Positions 1 to 8,539 of a stretch of 64,000 nucleotides of DNA are shown piece after piece. Below the pieces are notes generated by a model. It ran no database searches. It was not told where the DNA came from and saw nothing but the letters and a program-made list of their open reading frames with translations. The stretch covers positions 595,450 through 659,449 of the forward strand of contig JAGYIV010000010.1 in assembly GCA_018402345.1 (NCBI GenBank), read 5' to 3'. Position 1 is the stretch's first letter, and each line of letters begins with the position of its first letter. Source of the stretch: Terrimicrobiaceae bacterium. GTDB taxonomy: Bacteria; Verrucomicrobiota; Verrucomicrobiia; Chthoniobacterales; Terrimicrobiaceae. The translations under genes were made by a program, and so were the position numbers.

Positions 1-2672
1 GCTGCGGGGAGTCCGACAGACCACAACTCGGTGAGCGTGTGGCAGTAGGTCTCATCCCAAACAGAAAAAATAATGCCCAGATGCGGTTGAACCTCGCGGG
101 CCTTTTCTGCAAATTTGTGTCGCTCATAGGCACCATGAGTCACAATGCCTTTTTTCGGCTTTTCTCCAATTAAGCGCCCAAGGATATGAAATTCCAGTCG
201 CCCAGCTTCGTCGTGCTCAATCAATGCCCGGATAATCTCAAGCCCTTTAACCGCTTGTATGTGTCCTGGCACCAGAATACGAAGAGGCTCTCTTGGGCTT
301 GGCTTTTGGCGGATGCGGTGGAACTCGGTAAAATTCCGCCCATGGGGAATCACCACGAAGCGATCGGCTTGCAACCTTGGCATGGCGTCCAGAATCACCT
401 GTCGGGCGCTGTCGGCCGTGGTTATAAAGGCCTCACAATGCTCCAAGGCAGCCTGAAATCTCTCTCGCCAAAACGCCAACCAAGTCCCGTGCGGGGTGGG
501 CAACGCATCCTTGGGCCACAGGCTCTCGCGGTAGACGGACCCTTCCGCCAAATAAGTATTTCCCAGAAAAACGCTCGTGTCGTCGATCAGCTTGAATGTG
601 GACGAGAGCGCGTAAAAATCATGAAACGAATAGATGACTTTCGCACCCAACTGGCGCGCCAAGCGTGGCAGCGAGAGTCCGTGCCAACCCAGATGCCGGA
701 TATGCACGAGGTCGAAATCGAACCCCTGCAACCAGCTCGACACCACAGTGTCATATTCCGACGAGTTGTGCGTGAGGGAATCCACGGGTTCCAGTAATCG
801 GCGGGACTGGACAGTGTGGAGGTTCCCATCATGGTCCATACGACTCAACTCGAGAATCTTGCTGTCGCAGCGCAGCACCCAGCCCTCGATCACACCGCAA
901 AGAGCCTGCATCAAATCCCGATTGGTCTGGGGGGTGCCGCCTGTCTTTGTGGACACAACAAAGAGAACCCGAGGAATCCAAGCTTTTTCCGGCCGTTCGG
1001 TGCAATCTTGCACGGCAAGGCGGGCTCTGTAGCGTGCTGCAGCGATCTTATTACAGGTGCGAAAGACTCGAATAGCCTTGCCATATTCCGGATACCGCTC
1101 GTCCACCACAGTGCGCCCGGCTACTAACAACTCTGTCTTGGCTTCCCCAAAGCTCTTGGAGCGGTCGTGGAAAACATAGGTGCAGTCGTCGATGATGTGT
1201 TGCCAGCCCGCCCGGACGGCCCGCATGCAGAAATCGTTCTCCTCGCCGTAGCCGCGAGGGAAGGCCTGCGCATCCAACATCCCAATGCTCTTTATGCAGT
1301 CCCGATTGATAAACATGCAAAACCCATTGCCTGTGGGCACCCGTGGATACAACCCCAGGCTGCGGCGGCGGAATGCCCGAGCGTAGGAAATCTCGTCAAC
1401 ACCTTCTGGTAGCTTATTGTCGTTGCCCATCTGCGGTGCGGAAAACGCTCCCGCCCGGTCGGACATGGCTGTGACTGTGGCAATCCGGGGCGCGGAATAC
1501 GCGGCCACTAGCATGCTCTCAAGCCAACGCGGCGTGACTCGGGCGTCGGAGTTCAATAGAACGACATCTTCCTCAGCAGCTTCCTCGATACCGCGATTGA
1601 CTGTGCGCGTGAAGCCGCAATTTTCGCTGTTCTTCAATATCCGAATGTTCGATGTCTTCTCATGCAGCGAAAGAATTTCCGCGATTTTTGGATCCGTCGA
1701 ACAGTCATCGATCAAAAGGATTTTTGCGAATTCCGGCGTGTAGGCCAAAAGGCGCTCGATACAAATTCGCAAATCCTCCGCCGCATTATGGATCGGGACA
1801 ATGATGGTGACTGGGCGATGGGGAATGCGATCCGTGATCCTGATGCGATCCGGAGTGGATCGCTTGCCTTCCACCTCAAAAGCCTCGGAAAAAGTGCCAT
1901 CCGGAAATCGCAGGGAAATCGAATGCTTTCCTTCATCTAAATAGGCTGCAGGATTTGGAAAAATGATGCCTCCCAATCCATGGGACAAGCGGGCATTTTT
2001 AAGATCCATCCGGGATTCTTTGTTTCTTGTCGTGGTAAAGAAGATTTGATCTAAAAAAACCTCGACCTCAAAGACATCCCCCCGCTGGTTAAGGTTGACG
2101 CACCACCCTCGGATAAAATTATCCTGTGCATTCTCGATATTTGACTTGAATAGCGGAGCTTTTTCCTCTGGCGAGTGGCCAATTTCGTTTTGCCGATTCG
2201 TGGCGTGCTCTTCTCTGGAAGCAGGGGAATTCGGCTGGTCGTCGATTGGGAACTGCATCGAATCCAATGCATCTTGGGCAGTTGGTCCCAGTTGTCGCCC
2301 CTCGGAGATACCGCGGGAAAGATAGTGGCCAAGCGGTTCGATGCCCGCCGACTTGATGTCCTCGTTTTGGTCCAAATACCGCGCGAGATCAAAAAGCGGG
2401 TGTGGGTTGCGCTGCTGTCGCCACCCTTCCTGAAGGTAATCCAGAAGCGGGCATTCCGGGAGCTTGGAGGGGTCATTGAACTGGGCGAGGTAAAACTGCC
2501 TATCGAAAAGACCGCAGGGATTCCGCCCAAGTTTGATCCCGATCCGCAGGAAGTGGTCGAGAGGTTCAAGCCCCGAGTATGACACATCCGGATACTCCGA
2601 GGAATACCACTGCGGGTCAAAAAGCCCCGATTCTGTGATGATCTGCTTTTCAGATTCTGACAGTGTCCTCAT
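1..2672 (-). CDS. Multidomain glycosyltransferase (GT2 plus GT-B), C-terminus outside window
   Basis: The frame runs leftwards from an ATG at 2672 and leaves the window without a stop, so about 890 codons are visible. Residues ~10-125 hold three copies of a short repeat of the form LFDxxWYxxxYPDV followed by a loose HxLxxGxxEGR. Residues ~170-255 look like a small beta-sandwich (starting FIRGWCVN). Residues ~270-530 are a family 2 glycosyltransferase (LLIDDCSTDP, NSDARVTPRW, GYGEENDFCMRA). From ~560 a second, GT-B/family 4-like transferase begins (RVLFVVSTKTGG, later VIPHGRNF). Such fusions usually act in the cytoplasm on surface polysaccharide. The N-terminal repeat also ends the protein at 17191-20667, which suggests both belong to one glycan locus separated by the intervening toxin-antitoxin island. 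Donor and acceptor sugars cannot be told. Confidence 0.85.
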   Translation of the reverse strand, partial: MRTLSESEKQIITESGLFDPQWYSSEYPDVSYSGLEPLDHFLRIGIKLGRNPCGLFDRQFYLAQFNDPSKLPECPLLDYLQEGWRQQRNPHPLFDLARYLDQNEDIKSAGIEPLGHYLSRGISEGRQLGPTAQDALDSMQFPIDDQPNSPASREEHATNRQNEIGHSPEEKAPLFKSNIENAQDNFIRGWCVNLNQRGDVFEVEVFLDQIFFTTTRNKESRMDLKNARLSHGLGGIIFPNPAAYLDEGKHSISLRFPDGTFSEAFEVEGKRSTPDRIRITDRIPHRPVTIIVPIHNAAEDLRICIERLLAYTPEFAKILLIDDCSTDPKIAEILSLHEKTSNIRILKNSENCGFTRTVNRGIEEAAEEDVVLLNSDARVTPRWLESMLVAAYSAPRIATVTAMSDRAGAFSAPQMGNDNKLPEGVDEISYARAFRRRSLGLYPRVPTGNGFCMFINRDCIKSIGMLDAQAFPRGYGEENDFCMRAVRAGWQHIIDDCTYVFHDRSKSFGEAKTELLVAGRTVVDERYPEYGKAIRVFRTCNKIAAARYRARLAVQDCTERPEKAWIPRVLFVVSTKTGGTPQTNRDLMQALCGVIEGWVLRCDSKILELSRMDHDGNLHTVQSRRLLEPVDSLTHNSSEYDTVVSSWLQGFDFDLVHIRHLGWHGLSLPRLARQLGAKVIYSFHDFYALSSTFKLIDDTSVFLGNTYLAEGSVYRESLWPKDALPTPHGTWLAFWRERFQAALEHCEAFITTADSARQVILDAMPRLQADRFVVIPHGRNFTEFHRIRQKPSPREPLRILVPGHIQAVKGLEIIRALIEHDEAGRLEFHILGRLIGEKPKKGIVTHGAYERHKFAEKAREVQPHLGIIFSVWDETYCHTLTELWSVGLPA

Positions 2673-3186
2673 GCCGTGATAGAAATTCCAACCCCTAAGT
2701 TCAGCCTGCTATAGGCGCAGGACAAGGAGCGCAGGATGGTATGGAGCAGGAGCGCTCAGGCAAGAAGAAAAATGAAAAAATTGCCGACCGCGTCGCAGCC
2801 GTGGCGGTCAACCTTCGCGCAGCGCGTCTACGGCGTGATGAAGGGGCGGGTGACTGGTGGTGGGGCACGGAAGCGGAGGGCAGAATCATGGCTGGCAAAA
2901 TCATTTTTTTGAAAAATTGTAGCGGCGGTCTATGACCGTCGGGGTGTAGCGGCGGTGACGGCGGTCGCCCTACGTCGAAGCGGAACCAAGAACAGCGAGA
3001 GTTCGGCGGTCATAGACCGCCGCTACAGGCGGGACGCTCGCCCTACATTTTCGTAGCGGAACCTGGAACGGGGTTCGAAGAGGGTTTCGGCGGTCATAGA
3101 CCGCCGCTACAGGCGGGACGCTTCCAGTGGTCGAGATGTTTCATTTTCCGCTACGCGCTTGGAATGCAAAGCCAATACAAAGGACA
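2673..3186. repeat. Gene-free interval with palindromic dispersed repeats
   Basis: No convincing gene is seen. Around 2919-2940, 3004-3028 and 3088-3111 the interval carries copies, in both orientations, of a unit containing GGTCTATGACCG flanked by TAGCGGC. The same unit recurs near 6215-6240 and 23994-24115. A short sequence at 2885-2912 (tcatggctggcaaaatcatt) belongs to a second dispersed family seen through the first 14 kb. Confidence 0.6.
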
Positions 3187-3600
3187 TCAGGAAATATTTG
3201 GCCACAGGCGATACCCGGCGGAACCAAAGTGCCTGTCGAAACCAAAGACATCACGCAATCCCTGCTTCTTCATCAAGACAAAGGAAATGCAATCCGTGAA
3301 CGACACAGCTTGGTCGGCAAATTTTTTCATCAGGACAAATGCTTGCGCAAACTCCCCTTCCCCGGCTGGTAGAAAATGAATTCCAGCCCCCAGCGCATCG
3401 CGCCCCCATTCCGCGGACCATGCATAACTGGTTCTCCGCGCCAACAAGGTGGCGGTTTCGTCGAGCACATGCTCCGAGGAATAAATTTTCAGCCCTTTCT
3501 CGTGGATGTCCCTCCAAAATTCTACCGCAGGGATGTGGTATTGATCCGCTGCGATCTCTTTGGCCAAAAAAGCTCCCGTGTCGATGAAAATGGCCCTCAA
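3187..3600 (-). CDS. PIN-domain toxin, VapC-like
   Basis: The 137-residue product begins MRAIFIDTGAFLA, the first acidic strand of a PIN ribonuclease. It continues with an internal acidic SSEHVLDET and the late SFTDCISFVLM and DRHF pieces expected of the PIN catalytic pocket. Length and fold fit VapC toxins, which cleave tRNA or rRNA. It is the second gene of a pair: the upstream antitoxin-like gene (3597-3818) overlaps it by 4 bp, so translation is probably coupled and the antitoxin made first. The target RNA cannot be read from sequence. Confidence 0.8.
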   Translation of the reverse strand: MRAIFIDTGAFLAKEIAADQYHIPAVEFWRDIHEKGLKIYSSEHVLDETATLLARRTSYAWSAEWGRDALGAGIHFLPAGEGEFAQAFVLMKKFADQAVSFTDCISFVLMKKQGLRDVFGFDRHFGSAGYRLWPNIS

Positions 3601-3818
3601 GATTCGTAGAGGTATTTGTCGTGGTTGAACGATAAATCCTGCGACACTTCCTGAGTCCAGGGCTGTCGCGAAAAAAATGGCTGCTTCGACTCCGTGTGTT
3701 GCTGCGAACTGGCCAAGCGACGGCGAATCAATTCGCCCAAGGAAACGCCCAAAGATCGCGCTTCCTTTCCAGCCGACTTGTAAAGGTCGTCTGGTAGTAA
3801 AATGGTAGTCCTATGCAT
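3597..3818 (-). CDS. Ribbon-helix-helix antitoxin, VapB/CopG-like
   Basis: The 73-residue product starts MHRTTILLPDDLYKSAGKEA, the beta strand and first helix of a CopG/MetJ ribbon-helix-helix domain, then LGVSLGELIRRRL as the second helix. The C-terminal ~30 residues are polar and would wrap the toxin. It overlaps the PIN toxin by 4 bp on the same strand, the usual vapBC arrangement. As in that family, it probably binds its own promoter with the toxin to repress the pair; no operator was identified. Confidence 0.75.
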   Translation of the reverse strand: MHRTTILLPDDLYKSAGKEARSLGVSLGELIRRRLASSQQHTESKQPFFSRQPWTQEVSQDLSFNHDKYLYES

Positions 3819-3889
3819 ATGGCTTTCTTTAGCTATGGCTGCTTTTTAGTCAAGTATGAACTGATCAACCGGCAACTGAGCCCTCGACG

Positions 3890-3995
3890 CTTTGATACTC
3901 GTCCCTTTGTCTTGGCAATATCATGGATGGAAAAATCATTTTTGGGCTTTGATTCTTTCTAAGAGCGTTTTTCCTGCAGGTAGGGCGGGAGAAAT
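3890..3995 (-). pseudogene. Dispersed repeat carrying the 3-prime tail of an AlbA-type gene
   Basis: Read on the minus strand, 3950-3985 encodes AGKTLLERIKAQK followed by a stop. This nearly matches the last residues (SGKTLTEKIKAQK) of the larger relic at 14182-14660. The tail is followed by a unit containing atcatggatgg and gacgctttgatactcgtccc that recurs at 5128-5215, 8560-8625 and 12945-12985. No upstream coding part of the gene remains here, so I read it as a leftover 3-prime end. Confidence 0.55.
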
Positions 3996-4157
3996 AAAAG
4001 CCTCTGCAAGCGCGCTTGCGGGGGATTTTGATTTCCCTCCGCTGACACTCTGGCGCGAGAGAGCCCTCCCTTTCTGCTTTGATGGGCATTTTATTCGTGT
4101 TCATTCGTTCTGATTGGTGGTTGAAGTTTGTCTTTGAGGAGAGCGGAGGGCGGATTA

Positions 4158-4619
4158 TTATTGTAGGATATTGAATTTTCTATTACTTAAAAATTTATCA
4201 GTGAGAGCGATCGATTTTATCAAGTTATGTGATAATTGAATGATTTCTCGATAAATTTCTACCAGGTTTTCGCTCAAGTATTCATGGGCAATAATATTGC
4301 GAAGGTCCCTTATCGCAATTAACTCCTCAGCGCTGGAGATAATACCCAGTTTTTCACAAAGATTCATTCGGTCCAAAAAAGTAGGGGCATCTTCCCGCAA
4401 GAGAAATAATAGGGTTTTAATGACTTTCTGCGTATAAATATCTGAAACTCTGGAAAACTTGGAAGAAAGGGCATCCAAAGCTTCTTCTGTTTCAAAGGAA
4501 ATTGGCGGCGAGAAATCAATATCTCGACACTTCGCCAGTGAGCGCTCGAAGGAGGGCAAAGCTTGCTTGAGCAGGCTCCAATTGAGATTCAACAAGTTTT
4601 CAAGATTTGAAGCGTTCAT
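4158..4619 (-). CDS. HEPN-domain protein, toxin half of a HEPN/MNT pair
   Basis: The 153-residue, largely helical product contains IRDLRNIIAHEYLSE near residues 103-117. This holds the R-N-x-x-x-H signature of HEPN RNases and HepT-like toxins. It overlaps by 4 bp the upstream nucleotidyltransferase at 4616-4912, the standard HEPN/MNT arrangement in which the MNT protein silences the HEPN toxin, in known cases by AMP-ylating it. AT content is visibly higher than in neighbouring genes, consistent with separate origin. Confidence 0.8.
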   Translation of the reverse strand: MNASNLENLLNLNWSLLKQALPSFERSLAKCRDIDFSPPISFETEEALDALSSKFSRVSDIYTQKVIKTLLFLLREDAPTFLDRMNLCEKLGIISSAEELIAIRDLRNIIAHEYLSENLVEIYREIIQLSHNLIKSIALTDKFLSNRKFNILQ

Positions 4620-4912
4620 AGGCGGACTGCGTTTTCCAAAGCTAAACTCTTAAAGGGATGGTTTTCAGATTTTCTAAAATTTACCAAGTCAATTTTTTGC
4701 TCGCCTATGTCATTGAGAATAAGCCTTCGAATCCTGTTCATGAAAAGCAGAGGTAATTTCTCTTCGGTAAGAAGCAATAGGTCGATATCACCACCTTTGC
4801 CAAAATCATCTACACGAGAACCAAATAAAAAAACATCCGCATCGGGAATGGATTGATGTATCCGATTTTTGATAGATGAATAAATTGATTGCGACAATCT
4901 CATAAATTCCAA
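4616..4912 (-). CDS. Minimal nucleotidyltransferase (MNT) antitoxin
   Basis: The 98-residue product contains FLFGSRVDDFGKGGDIDLLL, the GSxxxGxxxxxxDIDL signature of pol-beta-type minimal nucleotidyltransferases, with the paired aspartates that bind metal. It lies directly upstream of, and overlaps by 4 bp, the HEPN toxin gene at 4158-4619. The family acts in the cytoplasm as the antitoxin, transferring nucleotides to its partner. Substrate is inferred from the family, not visible. Confidence 0.8.
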   Translation of the reverse strand: MEFMRLSQSIYSSIKNRIHQSIPDADVFLFGSRVDDFGKGGDIDLLLLTEEKLPLLFMNRIRRLILNDIGEQKIDLVNFRKSENHPFKSLALENAVRL

Positions 4913-4979
4913 ACTAACGTTTAAGTGTTAGAATTAAAAAGCGAATTTGTAAACCACGAATTTTCACGAATTTTGACGA

Positions 4980-5215
4980 ATGGGGATCCGCCTACGCGCT
5001 ACGCGGCTACGGCGTGATGGAGTTGTTAAGGACGGATTGTGGAGGACGGATGGCTGAGTGGGAGCGAAGGAGGCTAACCTGAAGGCTGAAACTTGAAAGC
5101 TGAAGCCGGAGGCTGCCCTCGACGCTGGACTCTTTGTCCCTTTGTCTTGGCAAAATCATGGATGGCAGAATCATTTTTGGGCTTTGATTCTTTCTAAGAG
5201 CGTTTTTCCTGCAGT
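4980..5215. repeat. Dispersed intergenic repeats plus AlbA-gene tail
   Basis: The stretch has the low-complexity gaaggctgaaacttgaaag type of sequence. At 5128-5215 it carries the unit with cttggcaaaatcatggatgg followed by a second copy of the AGKTLLERIKA tail (minus strand). It nearly duplicates 3890-3995. Confidence 0.6.
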
Positions 5216-5242
5216 TGTCATTTGATACTTTTGGCGTCGGGT

Positions 5243-5335
5243 TTGGTAGAAGCAGGTCTTTGCAATGCGCGAGAATCACGAGATTTTTCGCCGAGCTTAA
5301 TTTCTGCAACCAAGAGTTGCAGTTTCGAAAAGAAT
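5243..5335 (-). pseudogene. Fragment of a DUF1016 (YhcG-type) nuclease gene
   Basis: On the minus strand this encodes LQKLSSAKNLVILAHCKD. This closely matches the PLVREISWAKNLVILARCKD segment of the full gene at 13131-14162. Only ~30 codons survive and both flanks run into other sequence, so it is a relic and not a gene. Confidence 0.7.
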
Positions 5336-5367
5336 TTTATCATATCACGCTTTCTTATTGTTCTCCT

Positions 5368-5892
5368 CTAACTTTCCAATAACCCAAGCCCTTTGGCCCA
5401 TGCTGGCCAGATTTCTGATAAACCATGGAGCTGGATGATTTCGGTAAATTTTCCATTGTTAAAATTTTGCAGTGAAATAAGATAAACCAACCTGGCTCGA
5501 TCTTTCGGGCGTCCAACAGCCATGGCAATCGCCGCCAAATACTCTGGAGACATGACTCGAATGGTATGCTCCTCCCAGGTCAAGACCATGGCATGTTCCA
5601 CGGCTTCTTTTTCCAGTGGTGTCGAAACTGGAAGAAACTGCACGGGAAATCCATGAATGAGAATTCCCTCCTCATCAAAGTTGGTGTAACCAAATTCAGC
5701 AAGTTTCTTGAATATTGGGTCGAGGGTTACCAAAAACGCCCCATCTGGCACATCCAAGTAGCAAAACACATCGATGTCGCGCGTTGCCAACGGCTCCCCG
5801 TGAAAGCCTGCGGCCGTTGCTCCGCCAATGGCATATTTTTGGATGACACCACAAGCCAACAACTTCTCCAAAACATCACAAACTTTTTGCAT
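5368..5892 (-). CDS. Nucleotidyltransferase-fold protein, probable toxin-antitoxin-like module
   Basis: The 174-residue product has YAIGGATAAGFHGEPLATRDIDVFCYL near residues 20-45. The GG, then a D-x-D pair, mark the DNA polymerase beta-like nucleotidyltransferase superfamily (DUF6036/AbiEii-like groups). A later VMSPEYLAAIAMAVGRPKDRARL is typical of the helical half of these proteins. The small gene 5876-6082 overlaps its start by 17 bp, so the two are surely co-translated. Such pairs are often annotated as toxin-antitoxin systems, but biochemical proof for this subgroup is lacking, so the function is inferred. Confidence 0.7.
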   Translation of the reverse strand: MQKVCDVLEKLLACGVIQKYAIGGATAAGFHGEPLATRDIDVFCYLDVPDGAFLVTLDPIFKKLAEFGYTNFDEEGILIHGFPVQFLPVSTPLEKEAVEHAMVLTWEEHTIRVMSPEYLAAIAMAVGRPKDRARLVYLISLQNFNNGKFTEIIQLHGLSEIWPAWAKGLGLLES

Positions 5893-6082
5893 GCTTTTTG
5901 ATTTTTTCCAACTCTAAGGTTTCCAAGATGATTTGGCCTAATAGCGCCACCTTATCAGCTATGGGCAGTTTCCTTTGGGACTCCCTCCACCGAGGTTTGT
6001 CGCGATTCAACGCAACAGGCAACCCCTTAAGATTGCGCATCGAAAGAGAGATATTAGAAGATTGCTGCGAGTTTGAAGACAT
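5876..6082 (-). CDS. Small helical partner of the nucleotidyltransferase-fold protein
   Basis: The 68-residue product is basic and helical in its second half (IADKVALLGQIILETLELEKIKK). It overlaps the next gene by 17 bp on the same strand. Short partners of this kind precede nucleotidyltransferase-fold genes at 8256-8456 here too, although sequence similarity between the two small proteins is weak. I do not recognise a named family. Antitoxin is the most likely role by position only. Confidence 0.5.
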   Translation of the reverse strand: MSSNSQQSSNISLSMRNLKGLPVALNRDKPRWRESQRKLPIADKVALLGQIILETLELEKIKKHAKSL

Positions 6083-6169
6083 TAGTGAAGGAGTTTTTGA
6101 GCAACGAACAGGAGCTAAATGGTTGGTGCGAAACTGGTATTTTTATGGTCCGCGAGTCCAACTCTTTTA

Positions 6170-6240
6170 TTTGGCAAAATCATGGATGGCAAAATCATTT
6201 TTTCTGAAAAACTGTAGCTGCGGTCATAGACCGCCGCTAC
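6170..6240. repeat. Two dispersed repeat units back to back
   Basis: 6172-6205 is another copy of the aaaatcatggatggcaaaat unit. It is joined to a copy of the cggtcatagaccgccgctac palindrome at 6220-6240, the same order as at 2885-2940. The repeated pairing suggests the two were copied together. Confidence 0.6.
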
Positions 6241-6494
6241 AATGGCGCAATCGGGTTGAGCGGGAGTTCATCCCTGCTTTTTTGCCAAGCTTCCTTGAGT
6301 TCTTCAAGGTGAAGTTCCCGCCATTCATTCACCAATTCCAAGGCTTTTTTGGGCAGAAACCCTTCATGGATTTTTCCGGTTTCGATCTCAATCAAGGCCT
6401 CGTGTTCGGCATAAATCGCATGGAAGTGCATGGGCGGGTGCTCACGATAGTAAAATCGGATCACGATGCCGTAAAAGCGACTTACTTCAGGCAT
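6237..6494 (-). CDS. DUF4160 protein
   Basis: The 85-residue product begins MPEVSRFYGIVIRFYYREHPPMHFHAIY, the signature opening of DUF4160 proteins (PxI.....GixI.mY..dHpPpHFHa.Y). It ends in a charged helix (LVNEWRELHLEELKEAW). DUF4160 genes are nearly always paired with a DUF2442 gene, as here (8-bp overlap with 6487-6738), and the pair is widely suspected to be a toxin-antitoxin system, though not firmly shown. Note that the order is DUF2442 then DUF4160. Confidence 0.8.
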   Translation of the reverse strand: MPEVSRFYGIVIRFYYREHPPMHFHAIYAEHEALIEIETGKIHEGFLPKKALELVNEWRELHLEELKEAWQKSRDELPLNPIAPL

Positions 6495-6738
6495 GGGCCG
6501 GAGCTTGTCGGGTCAGTTGCTTGTAAACGGCATCCGGGCAAATCTCCATCTCTTCAGACCAAGCGATCTGGCCGTATGCGCCAATGTGCACTTGGTTGAA
6601 CTTGGCGGAATCCTTAAGCGGCGAGAAGACACCCTTGCCTATGGATGCGGACATATCGTAAAGGCCTTGGAGTCCATCCTGGAAAGTGACTTCCAACTTC
6701 CAGCCAGGGAGAGGTTTTATGCCAACAGGACGATTCAT
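6487..6738 (-). CDS. DUF2442 protein, partner of DUF4160
   Basis: I start this 83-residue protein at the ATG at 6738 (MNRPVGIKPLPGWKLEVTF), because the open frame further upstream is antisense relic DNA. The LEVTFQDG...YDMS...GVFSPLKD...FNQVHI pattern is that of DUF2442, a small beta-rich domain. It overlaps DUF4160 by 8 bp. The role is inferred from this conserved pairing only. Confidence 0.75.
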   Translation of the reverse strand: MNRPVGIKPLPGWKLEVTFQDGLQGLYDMSASIGKGVFSPLKDSAKFNQVHIGAYGQIAWSEEMEICPDAVYKQLTRQAPAHA

Positions 6739-6878
6739 AGATTTCAATGGTTTGTGTTTAATAAAAGACTTTAGGATTACAATCGAAATTTTCGACTCCA
6801 ATTTTATTCCGAAATCATAGCTTAAAACTATCGACTTTGGAAATCTTTTTGCTGGATTCGCCGGCTCTGCGGACTGGG

Positions 6879-6953
6879 CTATGGCATGCACAGGGTATCG
6901 CGAATCCCTGAGGATATTTTCTTTACCAAACAGCCGGTATCTAGGTAGATCAT
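6879..6953 (-). pseudogene. VapC gene cut after 11 codons and fused to nucleotidyltransferase relic
   Basis: The frame starts MIYLDTGCLVK, identical to the first residues of the intact PIN toxin at 8629-9060 (its second Met onward). It then switches into DNA that matches the 5-prime end of the MNT gene at 10939-11316 (gcatgcacagggtatcgcg on the plus strand), read out of frame, and stops. It sits just after an intact antitoxin gene. The toxin has therefore been lost by recombination with the junction near 6920. Confidence 0.75.
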
Positions 6954-6956
6954 CGA

Positions 6957-7172
6957 TCAATCTCGGCTGCTGGAAACCAACTCGCTCAACTTCGCGCCAG
7001 AGGGTTGATCCCCCCAAACCTGACGGGCCCTCTTCAAAAAATCAGGATCCTGCGTGGAGCCGGGGCGTGCGGTTTTTTTCACACGGCGTATCTCCATCCA
7101 AGCAACCAATTTGTCCACATCCCAATCGGGAAGGCGTTCAATCGCGTGTTCGATTTCAATGAGAGTGCTCAT
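6957..7172 (-). CDS. Orphan VapB-type antitoxin (copy 1)
   Basis: The 71-residue product MSTLIEIEHAIERLPDWDVD... is ~90% identical to the one at 9061-9276. The opening 'IEIEHAIERLP' and the following 'LVAWMEMRRV'-like helix fit the VapB-like family with an N-terminal helical dimerisation region. Here its toxin partner is reduced to the 25-codon chimera downstream, so the gene is an orphan. It may still cross-neutralise the related toxin at 8629-9060. That is inference. Confidence 0.7.
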   Translation of the reverse strand: MSTLIEIEHAIERLPDWDVDKLVAWMEIRRVKKTARPGSTQDPDFLKRARQVWGDQPSGAKLSELVSSSRD

Positions 7173-7218
7173 AAAACAAGGTTAACTAAAGGGCGAATGT
7201 GGGGCAAGCATGAGGCTT

Positions 7219-7254
<36 letters not shown>

Positions 7255-7499
7255 GTGAGAGGGGGGAGCGGCGGAGTTGAGGAGACCTGAACACGTGCCA
7301 GCGGGCGCTGGCCGGGAACCAAGCAGCAGGGCGGCTGCGCGGTAGGCTGAATAAACAGCCCGCAGGGCGAATCGAGGCCTTGGGAAGGTCGAGAAAGACT
7401 GCCGAAAGGCAGCTCCGTAGGAGGAGCAGGTTGGGAAAACTTGCGAATCAAACGAGCGGGTTGGAATGCGAGCCAACACTGCCGCAGCCAGCCCGGAGG

Positions 7500-7702
7500 G
7501 CGACATGAGCGGGAGCGAAGGAGGCAAACCTGAGACTTGAGACCTGAACACGTGCCAGCGGGCGCTGGCCGGGTCGCATGCCGCAGGCAGCCCGGAGGGC
7601 GACATGAGCGGGAGCGAAGGAGGCAAACCTGAAAGCTGAAGCCGGAAATCGTGCCAGCAGATTGACGAACATTTGCAGAATTGGTCTCATCCCAAAGCAT
7701 AT
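7500..7702. repeat. Gene-free low-complexity interval
   Basis: Two near-identical ~70-bp stretches (7483-7545 and 7565-7640) share gggcgacatgagcgggagcg and aggaggcaaacctga. The same words recur at 9600-9650 and 10535-10565. No coding sequence is supported. Confidence 0.55.
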
Positions 7703-8281
7703 TTATGGTGTGGGCTTTTGAAAGTGGGTCCATATTTCGCGGAGGGAGTGGGCAGCGATATTCTCATCCAAAAATTTCTCATGTGCGAGACGGGGTTGAA
7801 TGTCCAGAATTCGCTGGATGTCGCGCAGGTGCTTCTCGCTTTTTCCTTCCCGATAGAAAATCATTTTCCAAAGAATAATATATTCTGCAGGAGCAATGTG
7901 CACTTCGCCGCAAGGCGTATTTTCTATAAGCCGATTCTGCCAAGCCCAGACAAAGGTGGTATCACGGTTTCCAGGATAAAGGTCGGCCTTCAGGCCAGTC
8001 GGGATGTGGATCAGGTTGAAATGGCTGCGGCAGTCGCGGGCAATTTCCGAAGCGATCACATCGGCGGGAGGGCAGTAATAATCGGGTTCCGAAAAACGGT
8101 CGAGCAGGGTCGGAATGTCCTTGGGTGTGATGAGCAAGGGGATGTCGATATCGAGTGTGAGGCGGGGTTCGCTGTAGTGCATGGACCCCACAGAGCCGGC
8201 GATGAGATATCGGATGCCGGCATCGTGCAAGGGACGCGCAAAAAGAGCGATCAGATTAGGTTCGGGCTCGAGTGAACTCAC
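7703..8281 (-). CDS. Nucleotidyltransferase-fold protein (AbiEii-like), second module
   Basis: I place the start at the GTG at 8281, giving 192 residues (SSLEPEPNLIALFARPLHDAG...), because upstream sequence in this frame overlaps another likely gene. IRYLIAGSVGSMHYSEPRLTLDIDIPLL supplies the GS and D-x-D nucleotidyltransferase motif. The helical C-terminal part (AEYIILWKMIFYREGKSEKHLRDIQRIL) is the pattern of AbiEii/DUF6036-type proteins. The preceding small gene overlaps by 26 bp. Toxin-antitoxin or abortive-infection roles are inferred from the family. Confidence 0.7.
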   Translation of the reverse strand: MSSLEPEPNLIALFARPLHDAGIRYLIAGSVGSMHYSEPRLTLDIDIPLLITPKDIPTLLDRFSEPDYYCPPADVIASEIARDCRSHFNLIHIPTGLKADLYPGNRDTTFVWAWQNRLIENTPCGEVHIAPAEYIILWKMIFYREGKSEKHLRDIQRILDIQPRLAHEKFLDENIAAHSLREIWTHFQKPTP

Positions 8282-8456
8282 GGGCGACGATTTTTTGGTA
8301 TTCCGCTTCGGAAAGATCTGGGTTGGCACGGCGGGCTGCGCGGAGCCGGGCATCCCTCGCCATGAGCCAAAGCCCTTGGGCCACGGCCCACTTTTCGGCA
8401 AAGCTCATTTCGCGGAAGCGCTGAATCTGGATGGGATGCAAGGGTTCAAGAACCAT
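8256..8456 (-). CDS. Small partner gene of nucleotidyltransferase module
   Basis: The 66-residue product MVLEPLHPIQIQRFREMSFAE... is helical and arginine-rich (LMARDARLRAARRANPDLSEAEYQKIVAREFTRA). This type is commonly found just upstream of nucleotidyltransferase-fold genes. It overlaps the next gene by 26 bp, which argues for coupled translation. It has no catalytic motif. A small regulatory or antitoxin role is likely but unproven. Confidence 0.65.
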   Translation of the reverse strand: MVLEPLHPIQIQRFREMSFAEKWAVAQGLWLMARDARLRAARRANPDLSEAEYQKIVAREFTRART

Positions 8457-8539
8457 ACGAGTGAAGTGCGCGGAAGAGGATCAGAGGCTCGAAGGCGGAA
8501 GGCGCAAACCTGAGAGCTGAGACCTGAAGGCTGAAAGTT

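Noticed and set aside
186..797. Plus-strand frame of 203 codons near the left edge
   Set aside because: It is antisense to the multidomain glycosyltransferase, whose motifs are clear on the minus strand.
2741..2935. Small plus-strand frame MEQERSGKKKNEK...
   Set aside because: It lies in repeat-rich spacer and ends inside a dispersed repeat. No family or context supports it.
6739..7017. Longer start for the DUF2442 gene
   Set aside because: The extra sequence is antisense reading of the MNT/VapC relic. Homology begins at the ATG at 6738.
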